Of a DNA stretch of 64,000 nt, positions 32,562 to 40,929 are shown piece after piece. The notes beneath the pieces were generated by a model that was not told the origin of the DNA, searched no databases, and saw only the letters and a program-made list of their open reading frames with translations. Positions within the stretch are counted from its first letter, which is position 1. The number at the start of each line of letters is the position of its first letter. The stretch is from Streptomyces sp. NBC_01232 (GTDB taxonomy: Bacteria; Actinomycetota; Actinomycetes; Streptomycetales; Streptomycetaceae), in assembly GCF_035989885.1 (NCBI RefSeq), contig NZ_CP108518.1, positions 4,951,001 through 5,015,000 of the forward strand, given 5' to 3'. Made by a program: the position numbers and the translations under genes.

Positions 32562-33433
32562 CGCGCGTCCTCCTCGGCGAGCAGCATCAGCAGGTAGTCG
32601 CCGTAGCCGCTCTTGGTCAGCGGCTCCGCGAGCGCGCGCAGCTGGGCGGAGTCGATCAGGCCGGCCCGCCAGGCCGCCTCCTCGATGCACCCGATCTTGA
32701 AGCCCTGGCGCTCCTCGATCACGCGGACGAACTCGGAGGCCTGCACCATCGACACGAAGGTGCCGGTGTCCAGCCATGCGGTACCGCGGTCGAGGATGGT
32801 GACATTGAGCTCACCGGCCTGCAGGTACGCGTCGTTGACGGCCGTGATCTCCAGCTCGCCGCGGGCGCTGGGCTTCAGGCCGCGGGCTATCTCCACGACC
32901 TGGTTGTCGTAGAAGTACAGACCCGGCACCGCGTAGCGGGACTTGGGCTTCTCCGGCTTCTCCTCGATGGAGATGGCCTGGCCGTTCTCGTCGAACTCGA
33001 CCACGCCGTACGCGGTGGGGTCCGCCACCGGGTACGCGAACACGCGGCCGCCCTTGGCGTCCGTGTGCTGGGCGAGGCGGGTGCCGAGGCCACTGCCGTG
33101 GAAGATGTTGTCGCCGAGGATCAGGGCGACGGACTCGTCACCGATGAAGTCGGCGCCGAGGACGAACGCCTGGGCGATGCCCTCGGGGCGCTCCTGGACG
33201 GCGTACTCCAGCCGCAGGCCGAACTGCGAACCGTCGCCGAGCAGCCGCTCGAACTGTTCGCGGTCGTCCGGGGTGGTGATGATCAGGATCTCGCTGATAC
33301 CCGCCATCACGAGGGTGGAGAGGGGGTAGTAGATCATCGGCTTGTCGAAGACGGGCAGCAGCTGCTTCGAGACTGCCCGGGTCAGCGGCCAGAGTCGAGA
33401 TCCGGTGCCACCGGCCAAGAGGATTCCACGCAT
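32558..33433 (-). CDS. rmlA: glucose-1-phosphate thymidylyltransferase
   Basis: A 291-residue nucleotidyltransferase making dTDP-glucose from dTTP and glucose-1-phosphate, the first rhamnose step. The [14 protein letters not shown] signature, the [19 protein letters not shown]ys motif, [10 protein letters not shown] (metal Asp) and [20 protein letters not shown] are present, and length is standard. It overlaps rmlC by four bases and is divergent from rmlB across 82 bp. A -10 TAGGGT (33446-33441) seven bases from the ATG predicts a leaderless transcript. Confidence 0.96.
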   Translation of the reverse strand: MRGILLAGGTGSRLWPLTRAVSKQLLPVFDKPMIYYPLSTLVMAGISEILIITTPDDREQFERLLGDGSQFGLRLEYAVQERPEGIAQAFVLGADFIGDESVALILGDNIFHGSGLGTRLAQHTDAKGGRVFAYPVADPTAYGVVEFDENGQAISIEEKPEKPKSRYAVPGLYFYDNQVVEIARGLKPSARGELEITAVNDAYLQAGELNVTILDRGTAWLDTGTFVSMVQASEFVRVIEERQGFKIGCIEEAAWRAGLIDSAQLRALAEPLTKSGYGDYLLMLLAEEDAR

Positions 33434-33515
33434 GGGGAGAACCCTATGCGAGAGGGCGTGGGGGAGCCGAGCTCAGCGCATGTGACGTTCGGCGGACCGC
33501 TAGACTCTTCGTATT
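33434..33515. promoter_or_regulatory. divergent rmlA/rmlB promoter region
   Basis: On the plus strand TAGACT (33501-33506) lies nine bases before the rmlB ATG. On the minus strand TAGGGT (33446-33441) lies seven bases before the rmlA ATG. Both predict leaderless or nearly leaderless mRNAs. The -35 boxes are weak, so an activator may be needed. Confidence 0.5.
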
Positions 33516-34493
33516 ATGCGCATCCTCGTGACCGGCGGCGCCGGCTTCATCGGTTCAGAATTCGTCCGCCAGCAGCTCGGTGCAGATGCCACGGCGCAGA
33601 TCACTGTCTTCGACAAGCTGACCTACTCGGGCGTCGAGGCCAACCTCGCTCCGGTCGCGGACCACCCCGGATACACCTTCGTCAAGGGCGACATCTGCGA
33701 CGCAGAGGCCGTCGACCAGGTCATGCCCGGCCACGATGTCGTCGTGCACTTCGCGGCCGAGTCCCACGTGGACCGCTCGATCGCCGGCGCGGGCCCGTTC
33801 GTGATGACGAACGTCGTCGGCACCCAGGTGCTGCTCGACTCCGCCCGCAAGCACGGTGTCGGCCGCTTCGTCCACATCTCCACCGACGAGGTCTACGGCT
33901 CGATCAGCGAGGGCTCCTGGACCGAGGAGTGGCCGCTGGTGCCGAACTCCCCGTACTCCGCCTCCAAGGCGTCGTCCGACCTGCTGGCGCTGGCCTACCA
34001 CCGCACCCACGGCATGGACGTGGTGGTCACCCGCTGCTCCAACAACTACGGGCACTACCAGTTCCCGGAGAAGGTCATCCCGCTGTTCGTCTCGAACCTG
34101 ATGGACGGCCGGAAGGTCCCGCTCTACGGCAACGGCGGCAACGTCCGCGACTGGCTGCACGTCTCCGACCACTGCCGCGGCATCGACCTGGCCATGCGCA
34201 AGGGCCGGGCCGGCGAGGTCTACAACATCGGCGGCGGCACCGAGCTCACCAACAAGGAGCTCACCGGCGTCCTCCTGGAGGCCGCCGGCCTCGGCTGGGA
34301 GATGGTCGAGCAGGTCGAGGACCGCAAGGGCCACGACCTCCGTTACTCCATCGACATCAGCAAGATCGGTGCCGAGCTGGGCTACGCCCCGCAGATCACC
34401 TTCGAGGACGGCATCAAGGCCACCATCGACTGGTACCGCGAGAACCGCGCCTGGTGGGAGCCGCTGAAGGCGAAGGCGGCCCTGCAGAAGTGA
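33516..34493 (+). CDS. rmlB: dTDP-glucose 4,6-dehydratase
   Basis: A 325-residue extended SDR enzyme, second step of dTDP-L-rhamnose synthesis. GGAGFIGSEF (NAD binding), HFAAESHVDRSI, STDEVYGS and YSASKASSDL (Tyr-x3-Lys) are present, as is NNYGHYQFPEKVIPLF. The stop codon overlaps the rmlD GTG (GTGA), coupling the two genes. Confidence 0.96.
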   Translation: MRILVTGGAGFIGSEFVRQQLGADATAQITVFDKLTYSGVEANLAPVADHPGYTFVKGDICDAEAVDQVMPGHDVVVHFAAESHVDRSIAGAGPFVMTNVVGTQVLLDSARKHGVGRFVHISTDEVYGSISEGSWTEEWPLVPNSPYSASKASSDLLALAYHRTHGMDVVVTRCSNNYGHYQFPEKVIPLFVSNLMDGRKVPLYGNGGNVRDWLHVSDHCRGIDLAMRKGRAGEVYNIGGGTELTNKELTGVLLEAAGLGWEMVEQVEDRKGHDLRYSIDISKIGAELGYAPQITFEDGIKATIDWYRENRAWWEPLKAKAALQK

Positions 34494-35401
34494 GCGCGAA
34501 CCCGCGAGCCGGACGCTGGCTCGTCACCGGTGCCGCCGGAATGCTCGGCCAGGACGTCCTGGCCGTGCTGAAGGACGCCGGCATCGAGGCCGCGGGCCTG
34601 CGCCGCGCCGACCTCGACATCACCGACCCGGCCGCGGTCCGGGCCGCCGTCGAGGGTGTCGCCGTCGTCGTCAACTGCGCCGCCTGGACCGACGTGGACG
34701 GCGCCGAGACCGCCGAGGAGGCCGCCACCGCCGTCAACGGCACCGGCGTCCGCGTCCTCGCCGCGGCCTGCGCCGACTCCGGTGCGCGCCTGCTCCAGAT
34801 CTCCACCGACTACGTGCTGCCCGGCAACGCCACGCAGCCGTACCGCGAGGACGCCGAGACCGGCCCGGTCAACGCCTACGGCCGCTCCAAGCTGGCCGGC
34901 GAACGGGCCGTCGCCGAACTGCTGCCGCAGGACGGCTACATCGTGCGGACCGCCTGGCTGTACGGCGAGCACGGGGCGAACTTCGTCGCCACCATGCTGA
35001 AGCTGGCCGCCCAGCGGGACACCCTCGACGTGGTCGACGACCAGCACGGCCAGCCCACTTGGTCCTACGCGCTGGCCCGCCACCTCGTCGACCTGGGCCT
35101 CGCCGCCCTGGCGGGCACGGCCCCGGCCGGCGTCTACCACGGCACCGCGAGCGGCCGGACCACCTGGATGGGACTGGCCCGCGAGGCCTACCGGCTGAGC
35201 GGACTCGACCCCGAGCGGATCAGGCCGACCACCTCCGAGGCCTTCGTACGCCCCGCCGTGCGCCCCGCATACAGTGTCCTTGCTCACGACGGCTGGTCGG
35301 CCGCCGGGCTGCGGCCGCTGCCCGACTGGCAGGTCCAGCTCGCCGAGGCGATCACCCGCCCGGCCTTCGCTGATCTGCTGCGACTCCCCTCCACGAGGTG
35401 A
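34490..35401 (+). CDS. rmlD: dTDP-4-dehydrorhamnose reductase
   Basis: A 303-residue SDR enzyme from the GTG at 34490, overlapping rmlB by four bases. It reduces dTDP-4-keto-L-rhamnose with NAD(P)H. The cofactor motif is VTGAAGMLGQDV, and NCAAWTDVDGAE, STDYVLPGNA and YGRSKLAGE (catalytic Tyr/Lys) are present. STDYVLPGN differs slightly from the common STDYVFDG. It is the counterpart of GacA in streptococcal rhamnose-polymer loci. Confidence 0.95.
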   Translation: MSANPRAGRWLVTGAAGMLGQDVLAVLKDAGIEAAGLRRADLDITDPAAVRAAVEGVAVVVNCAAWTDVDGAETAEEAATAVNGTGVRVLAAACADSGARLLQISTDYVLPGNATQPYREDAETGPVNAYGRSKLAGERAVAELLPQDGYIVRTAWLYGEHGANFVATMLKLAAQRDTLDVVDDQHGQPTWSYALARHLVDLGLAALAGTAPAGVYHGTASGRTTWMGLAREAYRLSGLDPERIRPTTSEAFVRPAVRPAYSVLAHDGWSAAGLRPLPDWQVQLAEAITRPAFADLLRLPSTR

Positions 35402-35431
35402 GCCGCACAGGCTGATCGCCTTCACGCGCAC

Positions 35432-35477
35432 GACGCCGACGGGGCCCGGTATGCAACCTTCCGGGCCCCCTTGGCGT
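35432..35477 (+). terminator. hairpin after rmlD
   Basis: GGGGCCCGG (35441-35449) pairs with CCGGGCCCC (35461-35469), extended by GACGCC/GGCGTC outside an internal loop. It probably separates rmlBD from the glycan-assembly unit. Confidence 0.6.
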
Positions 35478-35502
35478 CATGTGCCGTGCCATATGCTTCT
35501 CC

Positions 35503-35508
35503 TATAAA
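35503..35508 (+). promoter_or_regulatory. -10 element of the glycan-assembly unit
   Basis: TATAAA stands in a local AT-rich patch (ATATGCTTCTCCTATAAAGA). The -35 is poor. It lies about 40 bp before the DUF2304 start and argues against starts further upstream. Confidence 0.4.
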
Positions 35509-35544
35509 GATGTTGGCCCCTTCGCGCGAAAGGCGCCGTCCGCT

Positions 35545-35946
35545 GTGCGACTCTCCGTTCTGACCTCCATCACCGGTCTTCTGGTGCTGGGGTACATCCT
35601 CGAGCTGCTGCGCCGCCAGCAACTGCGGGAGAAGTACGCGGCGATATGGCTCGCGATCGGATTGCTGGTCGCCCCGCTCGGGTTCGTACCCGACCTGCTG
35701 GACCCGGTGGCCCGGAGCCTCGGCGTGGCATCCGGTGTGAGCCTGGTGCTCTTCGTCGGCTTCGTACTGGTCCTGCTGGTGAGCCTGCACCTCAGCTGGG
35801 AGACCAGCCGGCTGGAGGCGGAGACCCGCACCCTGGCGGAGGACGTCGCGCTGATCCGCGCGCATCTCGTCCAGCAGGGCGGTTACCCCAGTACGTCGCC
35901 GCGCACGGAGGATTCCGGCGCCATCGAGGCACAGGTGAAGTCGTGA
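35545..35946 (+). CDS. DUF2304 small membrane protein (GacJ-like)
   Basis: A 133-residue protein from the GTG at 35545 with GAAAGG upstream; an in-frame ATG at 35479 lies before the predicted promoter. Three membrane helices (SITGLLVLGYILELL, YAAIWLAIGLLVAPLGF, SLVLFVGFVLVLLVSLHLSW) precede a charged coiled coil (SRLEAETRTLAEDVALIRAH). DUF2304 proteins accompany polyprenyl-phosphate GT2 enzymes. GacJ of group A streptococci belongs here and stimulates GacI. Its stop codon overlaps the start of the GT2 gene (GTGA), supporting a functional pair. Confidence 0.85.
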   Translation: MRLSVLTSITGLLVLGYILELLRRQQLREKYAAIWLAIGLLVAPLGFVPDLLDPVARSLGVASGVSLVLFVGFVLVLLVSLHLSWETSRLEAETRTLAEDVALIRAHLVQQGGYPSTSPRTEDSGAIEAQVKS

Positions 35947-36749
35947 ACGACGGTCGTCGCGTTCTGATCATTCTTCCCGCCTGGAACGAGCAGGACGGCC
36001 TGCCCTCGGTCCTGCGCGAGATCCAGCAGCAACTGCCCCACGTCGACACCCTCGTGGTCGACGACGGTTCGGCGGACAACACCGCCGAGGTGGCCCGGGC
36101 GGCCGGTTCGGCCGTCGCGCAGCTGCCCTTCAACCTCGGTGTCGGCGGCGCGATGCGGCTGGGCTACCGGTACGCGCAGCAGCACGGCTACGACGTGGCG
36201 ATCCAGGTGGACGCCGACGGCCAGCACGACCCGGCGTACGTGCCGGCGCTGCTCGAGCGCCTCGCCGTCGGCGACGCGGACCTCGTCATAGGCGCCCGGT
36301 TCGCCGGCGACGGCGACTACACGGTCCGCGGTCCCCGCAAGTGGGCGATGTCCCTGCTGTCCGTGGTGCTGTCGCGGATCACCCGGACCAAGCTCACCGA
36401 CACCACCTCGGGCTTCCGCGCCTGCAACCGCCCGCTCATAGAGTTCTTCGCCCGCTGGTACCCGGTGGAGTACCTCGGCGACACCATCGAGTCCATGGTG
36501 GGCGCCGCCCGCTCCGGCTTCACGGTGCGCCAGATCCCCGTGGCGATGCGCGAGCGGACCACCGGCCGCCCGAGCGCCTCGCCGCTCAAGGCGATGGTCT
36601 ACCTCACCCGGGCCGGCCTCGTGCTGCTGCTCGCGATGATCCGCCGCATGCCCAAGGAACTGAAGACCTTCACGCCCGGCACCCCGGCGTACGCCGCTTC
36701 CCAGCAGCGCACCGCCGAGCTGGTCCGCCGCGAGCTGACCAAGGCCTAG
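35943..36749 (+). CDS. family 2 glycosyltransferase, DPM1/GtrB/GacI-like
   Basis: A 268-residue GT-A enzyme from the GTG at 35943, coupled to the DUF2304 gene by a GTGA overlap. Motifs are LIILPAWNEQDGLPSVL, VVDDGSADNT, the DXD-type VDADGQHDP and DTTSGFRACNRPLIEFF, typical of polyprenyl-phosphate sugar synthases. A C-terminal hydrophobic segment (YLTRAGLVLLLAMIRRM) should bring it to the membrane. It likely moves a sugar from a nucleotide donor to polyprenyl phosphate on the inner face. The sugar is not predictable. Confidence 0.87.
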   Translation: MNDGRRVLIILPAWNEQDGLPSVLREIQQQLPHVDTLVVDDGSADNTAEVARAAGSAVAQLPFNLGVGGAMRLGYRYAQQHGYDVAIQVDADGQHDPAYVPALLERLAVGDADLVIGARFAGDGDYTVRGPRKWAMSLLSVVLSRITRTKLTDTTSGFRACNRPLIEFFARWYPVEYLGDTIESMVGAARSGFTVRQIPVAMRERTTGRPSASPLKAMVYLTRAGLVLLLAMIRRMPKELKTFTPGTPAYAASQQRTAELVRRELTKA

Positions 36750-36758
36750 GCGGAGAAC

Positions 36759-37643
36759 ATGTCGCGTTTCGAGATCCTCCTGCCGTACTACGGCGACGTC
36801 GCGCTGATGCAGGACGCCGTCCGCAGCGTCCTGGCCCAGGACGGCGACGACTGGCGGCTCACCGTGGTCGACGACGGCCGCGAGCCGGGCGTCCCCGAGT
36901 GGTTCGAGCAGCTCGCGGACCCCCGCGTCCGCTACCTGCGCAACGACCGCAACCTCGGCGTGACCGGCAACTTCAACCGCTGCGTCGAGCTCGCCGAGTA
37001 CGAGTACCTCGTACTCATGGGCTGCGACGACCTCATGCACCCGAACTACCTCCAGGTCGTCCGGGCGGCGGCCGACCGCGAGCCGGCCGCGGCGATGATC
37101 CAGCCCGGCGTCCAGGTCATCGGCACCGACGGCCTGCCCTTCGACACCCTCGGCGACCGGACCAAGCGCAAGCTCTACGCGCCCAAGGGCCCGGGCCGGG
37201 CCCTGCTCGGCGGCGAGGAGCTGGCCACCAGCCTGCTGCGCGGCAACTGGCTGTACTTCCCGTCGATCTGCTGGCGCACCGAAGCGGTCAAGCGCTTCGG
37301 CTTCCGCACCGACCTGGGCGTGATCCAGGATCTCGCGCTGGTCGTGGACCTGCTGGTGGCGGGGGAGACCCTGGCCACGACGCCGGAGGTCTGCTTCAGC
37401 TACCGCCGGCACGCCGAGTCCGAGTCCTCGGCCAAGGCCTACACCGGCCACCGCTTCGAGGAGGCCAAGCGCTTCTTCGTGGAGACCGCCGACCGCCTGG
37501 ACCGGCACGGCTGGCCGCGCGCCGCCAAGGTCTCCCGGCTGCACCTCTCCTCCCGGCTGCACGCACTCACCCTGCTGCCCGGCGCCGCCAGGAAGGCCGG
37601 CCGGCCCGGTGTCAGCGCCATGCTCCGCCACGCCACGCGCTGA
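36759..37643 (+). CDS. family 2 glycosyltransferase (rhamnosyltransferase-like)
   Basis: A 294-residue cytoplasmic GT-A protein, nine bases after the preceding gene. FEILLPYYGDVALMQDAV, VVDDGREPGV, RNLGVTGNFNRC and the metal-binding region LMGCDDLMHPNYL are seen, and a C-terminal region contains IQDLALVVDLLVAGE. It resembles GT2 enzymes of O-antigen and rhamnan loci. With the rml genes close by, dTDP-rhamnose is the likely donor, but this is inference. Confidence 0.83.
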   Translation: MSRFEILLPYYGDVALMQDAVRSVLAQDGDDWRLTVVDDGREPGVPEWFEQLADPRVRYLRNDRNLGVTGNFNRCVELAEYEYLVLMGCDDLMHPNYLQVVRAAADREPAAAMIQPGVQVIGTDGLPFDTLGDRTKRKLYAPKGPGRALLGGEELATSLLRGNWLYFPSICWRTEAVKRFGFRTDLGVIQDLALVVDLLVAGETLATTPEVCFSYRRHAESESSAKAYTGHRFEEAKRFFVETADRLDRHGWPRAAKVSRLHLSSRLHALTLLPGAARKAGRPGVSAMLRHATR

Positions 37644-37668
37644 GCGTGCGGCCGATGAAAGCTCCTGG

Positions 37669-38967
37669 ATGAACCCGATAGCGAAACTGCTCAAGGCCCT
37701 GCCCCCCGGGACCGCCATGGTCGCGGGGGGCACCGCTGTGCTCGGCGCCGCCTCCTACATCCACCTCGCGGTGGCCGGCCACAGCCTCACCAAGGCCGAC
37801 ATGGCCGGGGTCTCGGTGCTGTGGACGCTGGTGATGTCCGTCGGGATCGGCCTGTTCTTCCCGATCGAGCAGGAGCTCACCCGGATCGTCGCCGCCCGCG
37901 TGGTGCGCGGTGAGGGCGCCGCCCCGGTGCTCCGCAGGGCGGGGCTGCTGACCGCTGGCATCCTCGCCGTCGTACTCGGCGCGCTCGCCCTCTTCGCCGG
38001 GCCGATCGCGGACCGGCTGTTCCGGGGGGACCGCGAGCTGGTCGCCGTACTCGGCGCCGCCTTCGCCGGAATGGCCCTGTGCTACCTCACCCGGGGCATC
38101 CTGGCCGGCACCGGCCGCTTCACCGCCTTCGGCACCCAGCTCGCCGTCGACGGCGGCCTGCGGATCGTCCTGGCCTTCGCCTGCGCCGCCGCAGGGCTGC
38201 ACTCGGCGCTCGCCTTCAGCCTGATCCTCGTCGTGGCTCCGTTCATCGCCCTGCTCGTCACGCTGGCCCCGACCCGGGCCGCGGCGCGCCCCGGCGGTCC
38301 GATCGCCACCCGGGACCTGGTCCGCGGCCTCGGCCCGTTGACCGCCTCCACCCTGCTCGCCCAGGTGGTCGTCAACGCGGCCGTCATGAGCACCCAGCTG
38401 CTGGAGCCGACCCGCACCGAACTGATCGCCGGCCTGCTCAGCGCCCTGGTGCTGGCCCGTGTGCCGCTCTTCGTCTTCGGCTCGCTGCAGGCCTCGCTGC
38501 TCTCCGGACTCTCCACCGTGGTGGCCGGCGGGGACCACCAGGGCTTCGCCCGGATGCTCCGCAAGGCCTGCCTGGTGGTCGCCGGCCTCGGCGTCGTCGG
38601 CGGTGTCCCCGCCGTGCTGCTCGGACCCTGGCTGATCGAGGTCCTCTTCGGTGCCGAGCCCGGGCAGCTCGGCCGCGTCGACTTCCTGTGGTTCGCCGTC
38701 GGAACGACCTGCTACATGCTGGCGATGGTGCTCGGCCAGGCGCAGATGGTGCTGCACAAGCACCGCGCCCAGCTCGCCTGCTGGGTGTTCGGCACCGCGG
38801 TGCTGCTCGGCATCACGCTGATGCCCGGTGACATCGCGCTGCGCGTGGGACTCGCGTACGCGGTCGGCTCGCTGGCCACCGCCGCCGCGATGCTGCTGAG
38901 CCTGCGCGGCGCCGTGCCGCGCCGCACCACCACACCGGTACTCAACGGACATCTCACGGAAGTCTGA
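37669..38967 (+). CDS. polysaccharide/lipid-linked sugar flippase (MATE/Wzx-like)
   Basis: A 432-residue protein from the ATG at 37669. About 12-14 membrane helices are seen in the MOP exporter arrangement, for example MVAGGTAVLGAASYIHLAVA, LWTLVMSVGIGLFFPIEQEL and AVLLGPWLIEVLFG. The family flips polyprenyl-linked sugars or oligosaccharides across the membrane. It occupies the place of GacK in the streptococcal cluster. It lies between the GT2 genes and the GT-C gene in one operon, six bases before the next. Confidence 0.82.
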   Translation: MNPIAKLLKALPPGTAMVAGGTAVLGAASYIHLAVAGHSLTKADMAGVSVLWTLVMSVGIGLFFPIEQELTRIVAARVVRGEGAAPVLRRAGLLTAGILAVVLGALALFAGPIADRLFRGDRELVAVLGAAFAGMALCYLTRGILAGTGRFTAFGTQLAVDGGLRIVLAFACAAAGLHSALAFSLILVVAPFIALLVTLAPTRAAARPGGPIATRDLVRGLGPLTASTLLAQVVVNAAVMSTQLLEPTRTELIAGLLSALVLARVPLFVFGSLQASLLSGLSTVVAGGDHQGFARMLRKACLVVAGLGVVGGVPAVLLGPWLIEVLFGAEPGQLGRVDFLWFAVGTTCYMLAMVLGQAQMVLHKHRAQLACWVFGTAVLLGITLMPGDIALRVGLAYAVGSLATAAAMLLSLRGAVPRRTTTPVLNGHLTEV

Positions 38968-38973
38968 CCTGTC

Positions 38974-40794
38974 ATGACGCGACTGGCGCCCCTCTCTCCC
39001 GCCGACCCGGAGAGCGACCGGACCGCCGGGGACTCCCCGGCGGACAGCCGTACCCCGGCGGGCTGGTGGCACGCCCGATGGGTGGTGCCGTCGGCGCTGG
39101 CCCTCGGCTACGTGCTCAACGTGCTGTTCCGGCTGTCGCTGGTCACCAGGCAGAACTACCCGGTGGTCAGCCCGGACGAGTCGATGTACCTGGTGATGGC
39201 CAGGATCCTGGCGGGCCGGCCGACCACCGAGATCCCCGGCGACCAGGTCATCCCCGCCGGCTACTCGTTCCTCATCTCGCCCGCCCTGCGCATCACCGAG
39301 GACGCGGTGTACGGCTACCACCTGATCATGGGAATCAACGCCCTGATCAGCTGCCTGGTGCTGCCGATGGCGTACTGGGGTCTGCGCCGGCTGAACGTCT
39401 CCAAGGCGGTGTCGTACATCGCGGCCACCGTCGCGGTGCTGGTCCCGCCGGTCGTCTTCTACTCCCAGTTCGCGATGGCGGACACCCCGCTGCCCGTCCT
39501 GGTGCTGGCCTGGCTGATCGGCATGCACGGCCTCTTCTCGGAGGGCACGAAGAAGAGCCGGATCCGGTTCGGCCTGCTGGGCGCCTTCGCCGCCGGCTAC
39601 TGCCTGCTCACCCACGACCGCGGCGGCGTGATCATCGCGCTGACCGGTCTGGTGCTGCTCGTGGGCCTGGTCTTCAAGTGGGCACCGCGGATCGCCACCG
39701 CGTCGGCGCTGGGCGTGCTCGCCGTGATGTTCGTCGGCAAGCAGCTGATGACCACCTGGATGATCTCCCGGATCGACGGCGCAGCCCCGAGCGAGGTCGG
39801 CAACGCCGTCTTCCAGACGCTCGAGAACACCCGCCTGATGCGCCGCACCATCATGCGGATGATCGGCCACCTCTGGTACTTCATGACCTCCACCTGGGGC
39901 CTGGGCGCCCTGGCCCTGGTGGTCTGCGTGTGCGCGGTCCTCAGCTCGCGCTTCACCCTGGCCAACCGTGTCGTGGCCTTCCTGATGGTCGCGCTGCTGG
40001 GCGGCATCGCCCTGGCGGCGGCCGCCGGTCTGCCCAACGACCACCGGATCGACACCATCGTCTACGCCCGCTACCTGTCCCTGCTGGTCCCGGTGTACCT
40101 GCTCGTCGCGGTGGCGACGCTGTACCACGTCCGCGGCTGGAAGAAGATCGTCGCACTCGGTGCGGCGGCGAGCGTGGTGACGCTGGGGCTCACGGCGGCC
40201 CTGCTCCACATGGCCAGCCAGCAGTGGAGCAAGTCCTGGTTCATCCTGTGGGGCCTGCCCGACAGCACCTTCCTCTCCAGCCTGTCCGGGGAGAACTGGG
40301 CGAGCTTCCACGCGACGCGCACCACCGCCGTCGCCCTGATCGCACTCGCCGTCGTCCTGCTGCTGCGCCTGCTCGGCGGCAGCCGCCGCGCCGGGCTCGC
40401 CACCGGGGCCGTCGGGGTCGCACTGGCGGTGTTCGCCGGCTGCGCCACCGTCGCGATCACCGAGAACGTCACCGAGCCCTACGCGAACGAGCGCGTGAGC
40501 GACGGCACCGGCTTCATCGAGAAGGCCGGCATCCGGCCCGGGGACCAGCTGGTGATGGACAAGGACGTCCGCTGGGAGGTCCGCATGACGATGGCCTACC
40601 AGGTGCTCGACGGCCGGGTCTGGACCCGCTCCCTGATCAAGAACGACGCCCCTCCGGCCGAGGCCAACGTCGCCGTGGTCGCCCTCTTCGCGGAGAACGC
40701 CGCGGCCACCGAGAGCTGGCGCAACGCCCCGGCCGGCTGGCACGTCGACCGGCACGTGCGCGAGGACAAGTACGTGATCTGGCGCCGGGGCTGA
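38974..40794 (+). CDS. GT-C membrane glycosyltransferase (ArnT/GT39-like, GacL-like)
   Basis: A 606-residue polytopic protein with a cytoplasmic tail of about 35 residues and some 11-12 helices. The first external loop has PDESMYLVMARILAGR, the acidic DE motif of polyprenyl-phosphate-sugar transferases. HDRGG follows in a later loop. A C-terminal extracellular domain (from about residue 500) ends in YVIWRRG. It should transfer a flipped sugar to an acceptor outside the membrane; the acceptor is unknown. A bidirectional terminator follows at 40869. Confidence 0.82.
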   Translation: MTRLAPLSPADPESDRTAGDSPADSRTPAGWWHARWVVPSALALGYVLNVLFRLSLVTRQNYPVVSPDESMYLVMARILAGRPTTEIPGDQVIPAGYSFLISPALRITEDAVYGYHLIMGINALISCLVLPMAYWGLRRLNVSKAVSYIAATVAVLVPPVVFYSQFAMADTPLPVLVLAWLIGMHGLFSEGTKKSRIRFGLLGAFAAGYCLLTHDRGGVIIALTGLVLLVGLVFKWAPRIATASALGVLAVMFVGKQLMTTWMISRIDGAAPSEVGNAVFQTLENTRLMRRTIMRMIGHLWYFMTSTWGLGALALVVCVCAVLSSRFTLANRVVAFLMVALLGGIALAAAAGLPNDHRIDTIVYARYLSLLVPVYLLVAVATLYHVRGWKKIVALGAAASVVTLGLTAALLHMASQQWSKSWFILWGLPDSTFLSSLSGENWASFHATRTTAVALIALAVVLLLRLLGGSRRAGLATGAVGVALAVFAGCATVAITENVTEPYANERVSDGTGFIEKAGIRPGDQLVMDKDVRWEVRMTMAYQVLDGRVWTRSLIKNDAPPAEANVAVVALFAENAAATESWRNAPAGWHVDRHVREDKYVIWRRG

Positions 40795-40868
40795 TCCAGG
40801 CGACCGGGAGGGTGTGAGGGGCGGACCGCACGGTCCCGGTTCCCCTCGCCGCCCGCAGGAGACGAAGA

Positions 40869-40909
40869 AACGGGTGGACCCCGGCCTGATCGGCCGGGGT
40901 CCACCCGTT
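40869..40909. terminator. bidirectional terminator between the glycan operon and the amidase
   Basis: AACGGGTGGACCCCGGCC (40869-40886) pairs perfectly (18 bp) with 40892-40909 around TGATC. It serves the convergent GT-C gene (plus) and amidase gene (minus). Confidence 0.9.
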
Positions 40910-40929
40910 CTCGGTTCCGGTCCGGCGGA

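Noticed and set aside
35479..35544. Longer DUF2304 protein starting at the ATG at 35479
   Set aside because: That start lies upstream of the predicted promoter -10 and its N-terminal residues do not look like this family; the GTG at 35545 is preferred.
37612..40755. Frame of about 1047 codons antisense to the flippase and GT-C genes
   Set aside because: It spans two real membrane-protein genes, and its translation is a low-complexity Gly/Asp/Gln/His-rich sequence without domains.
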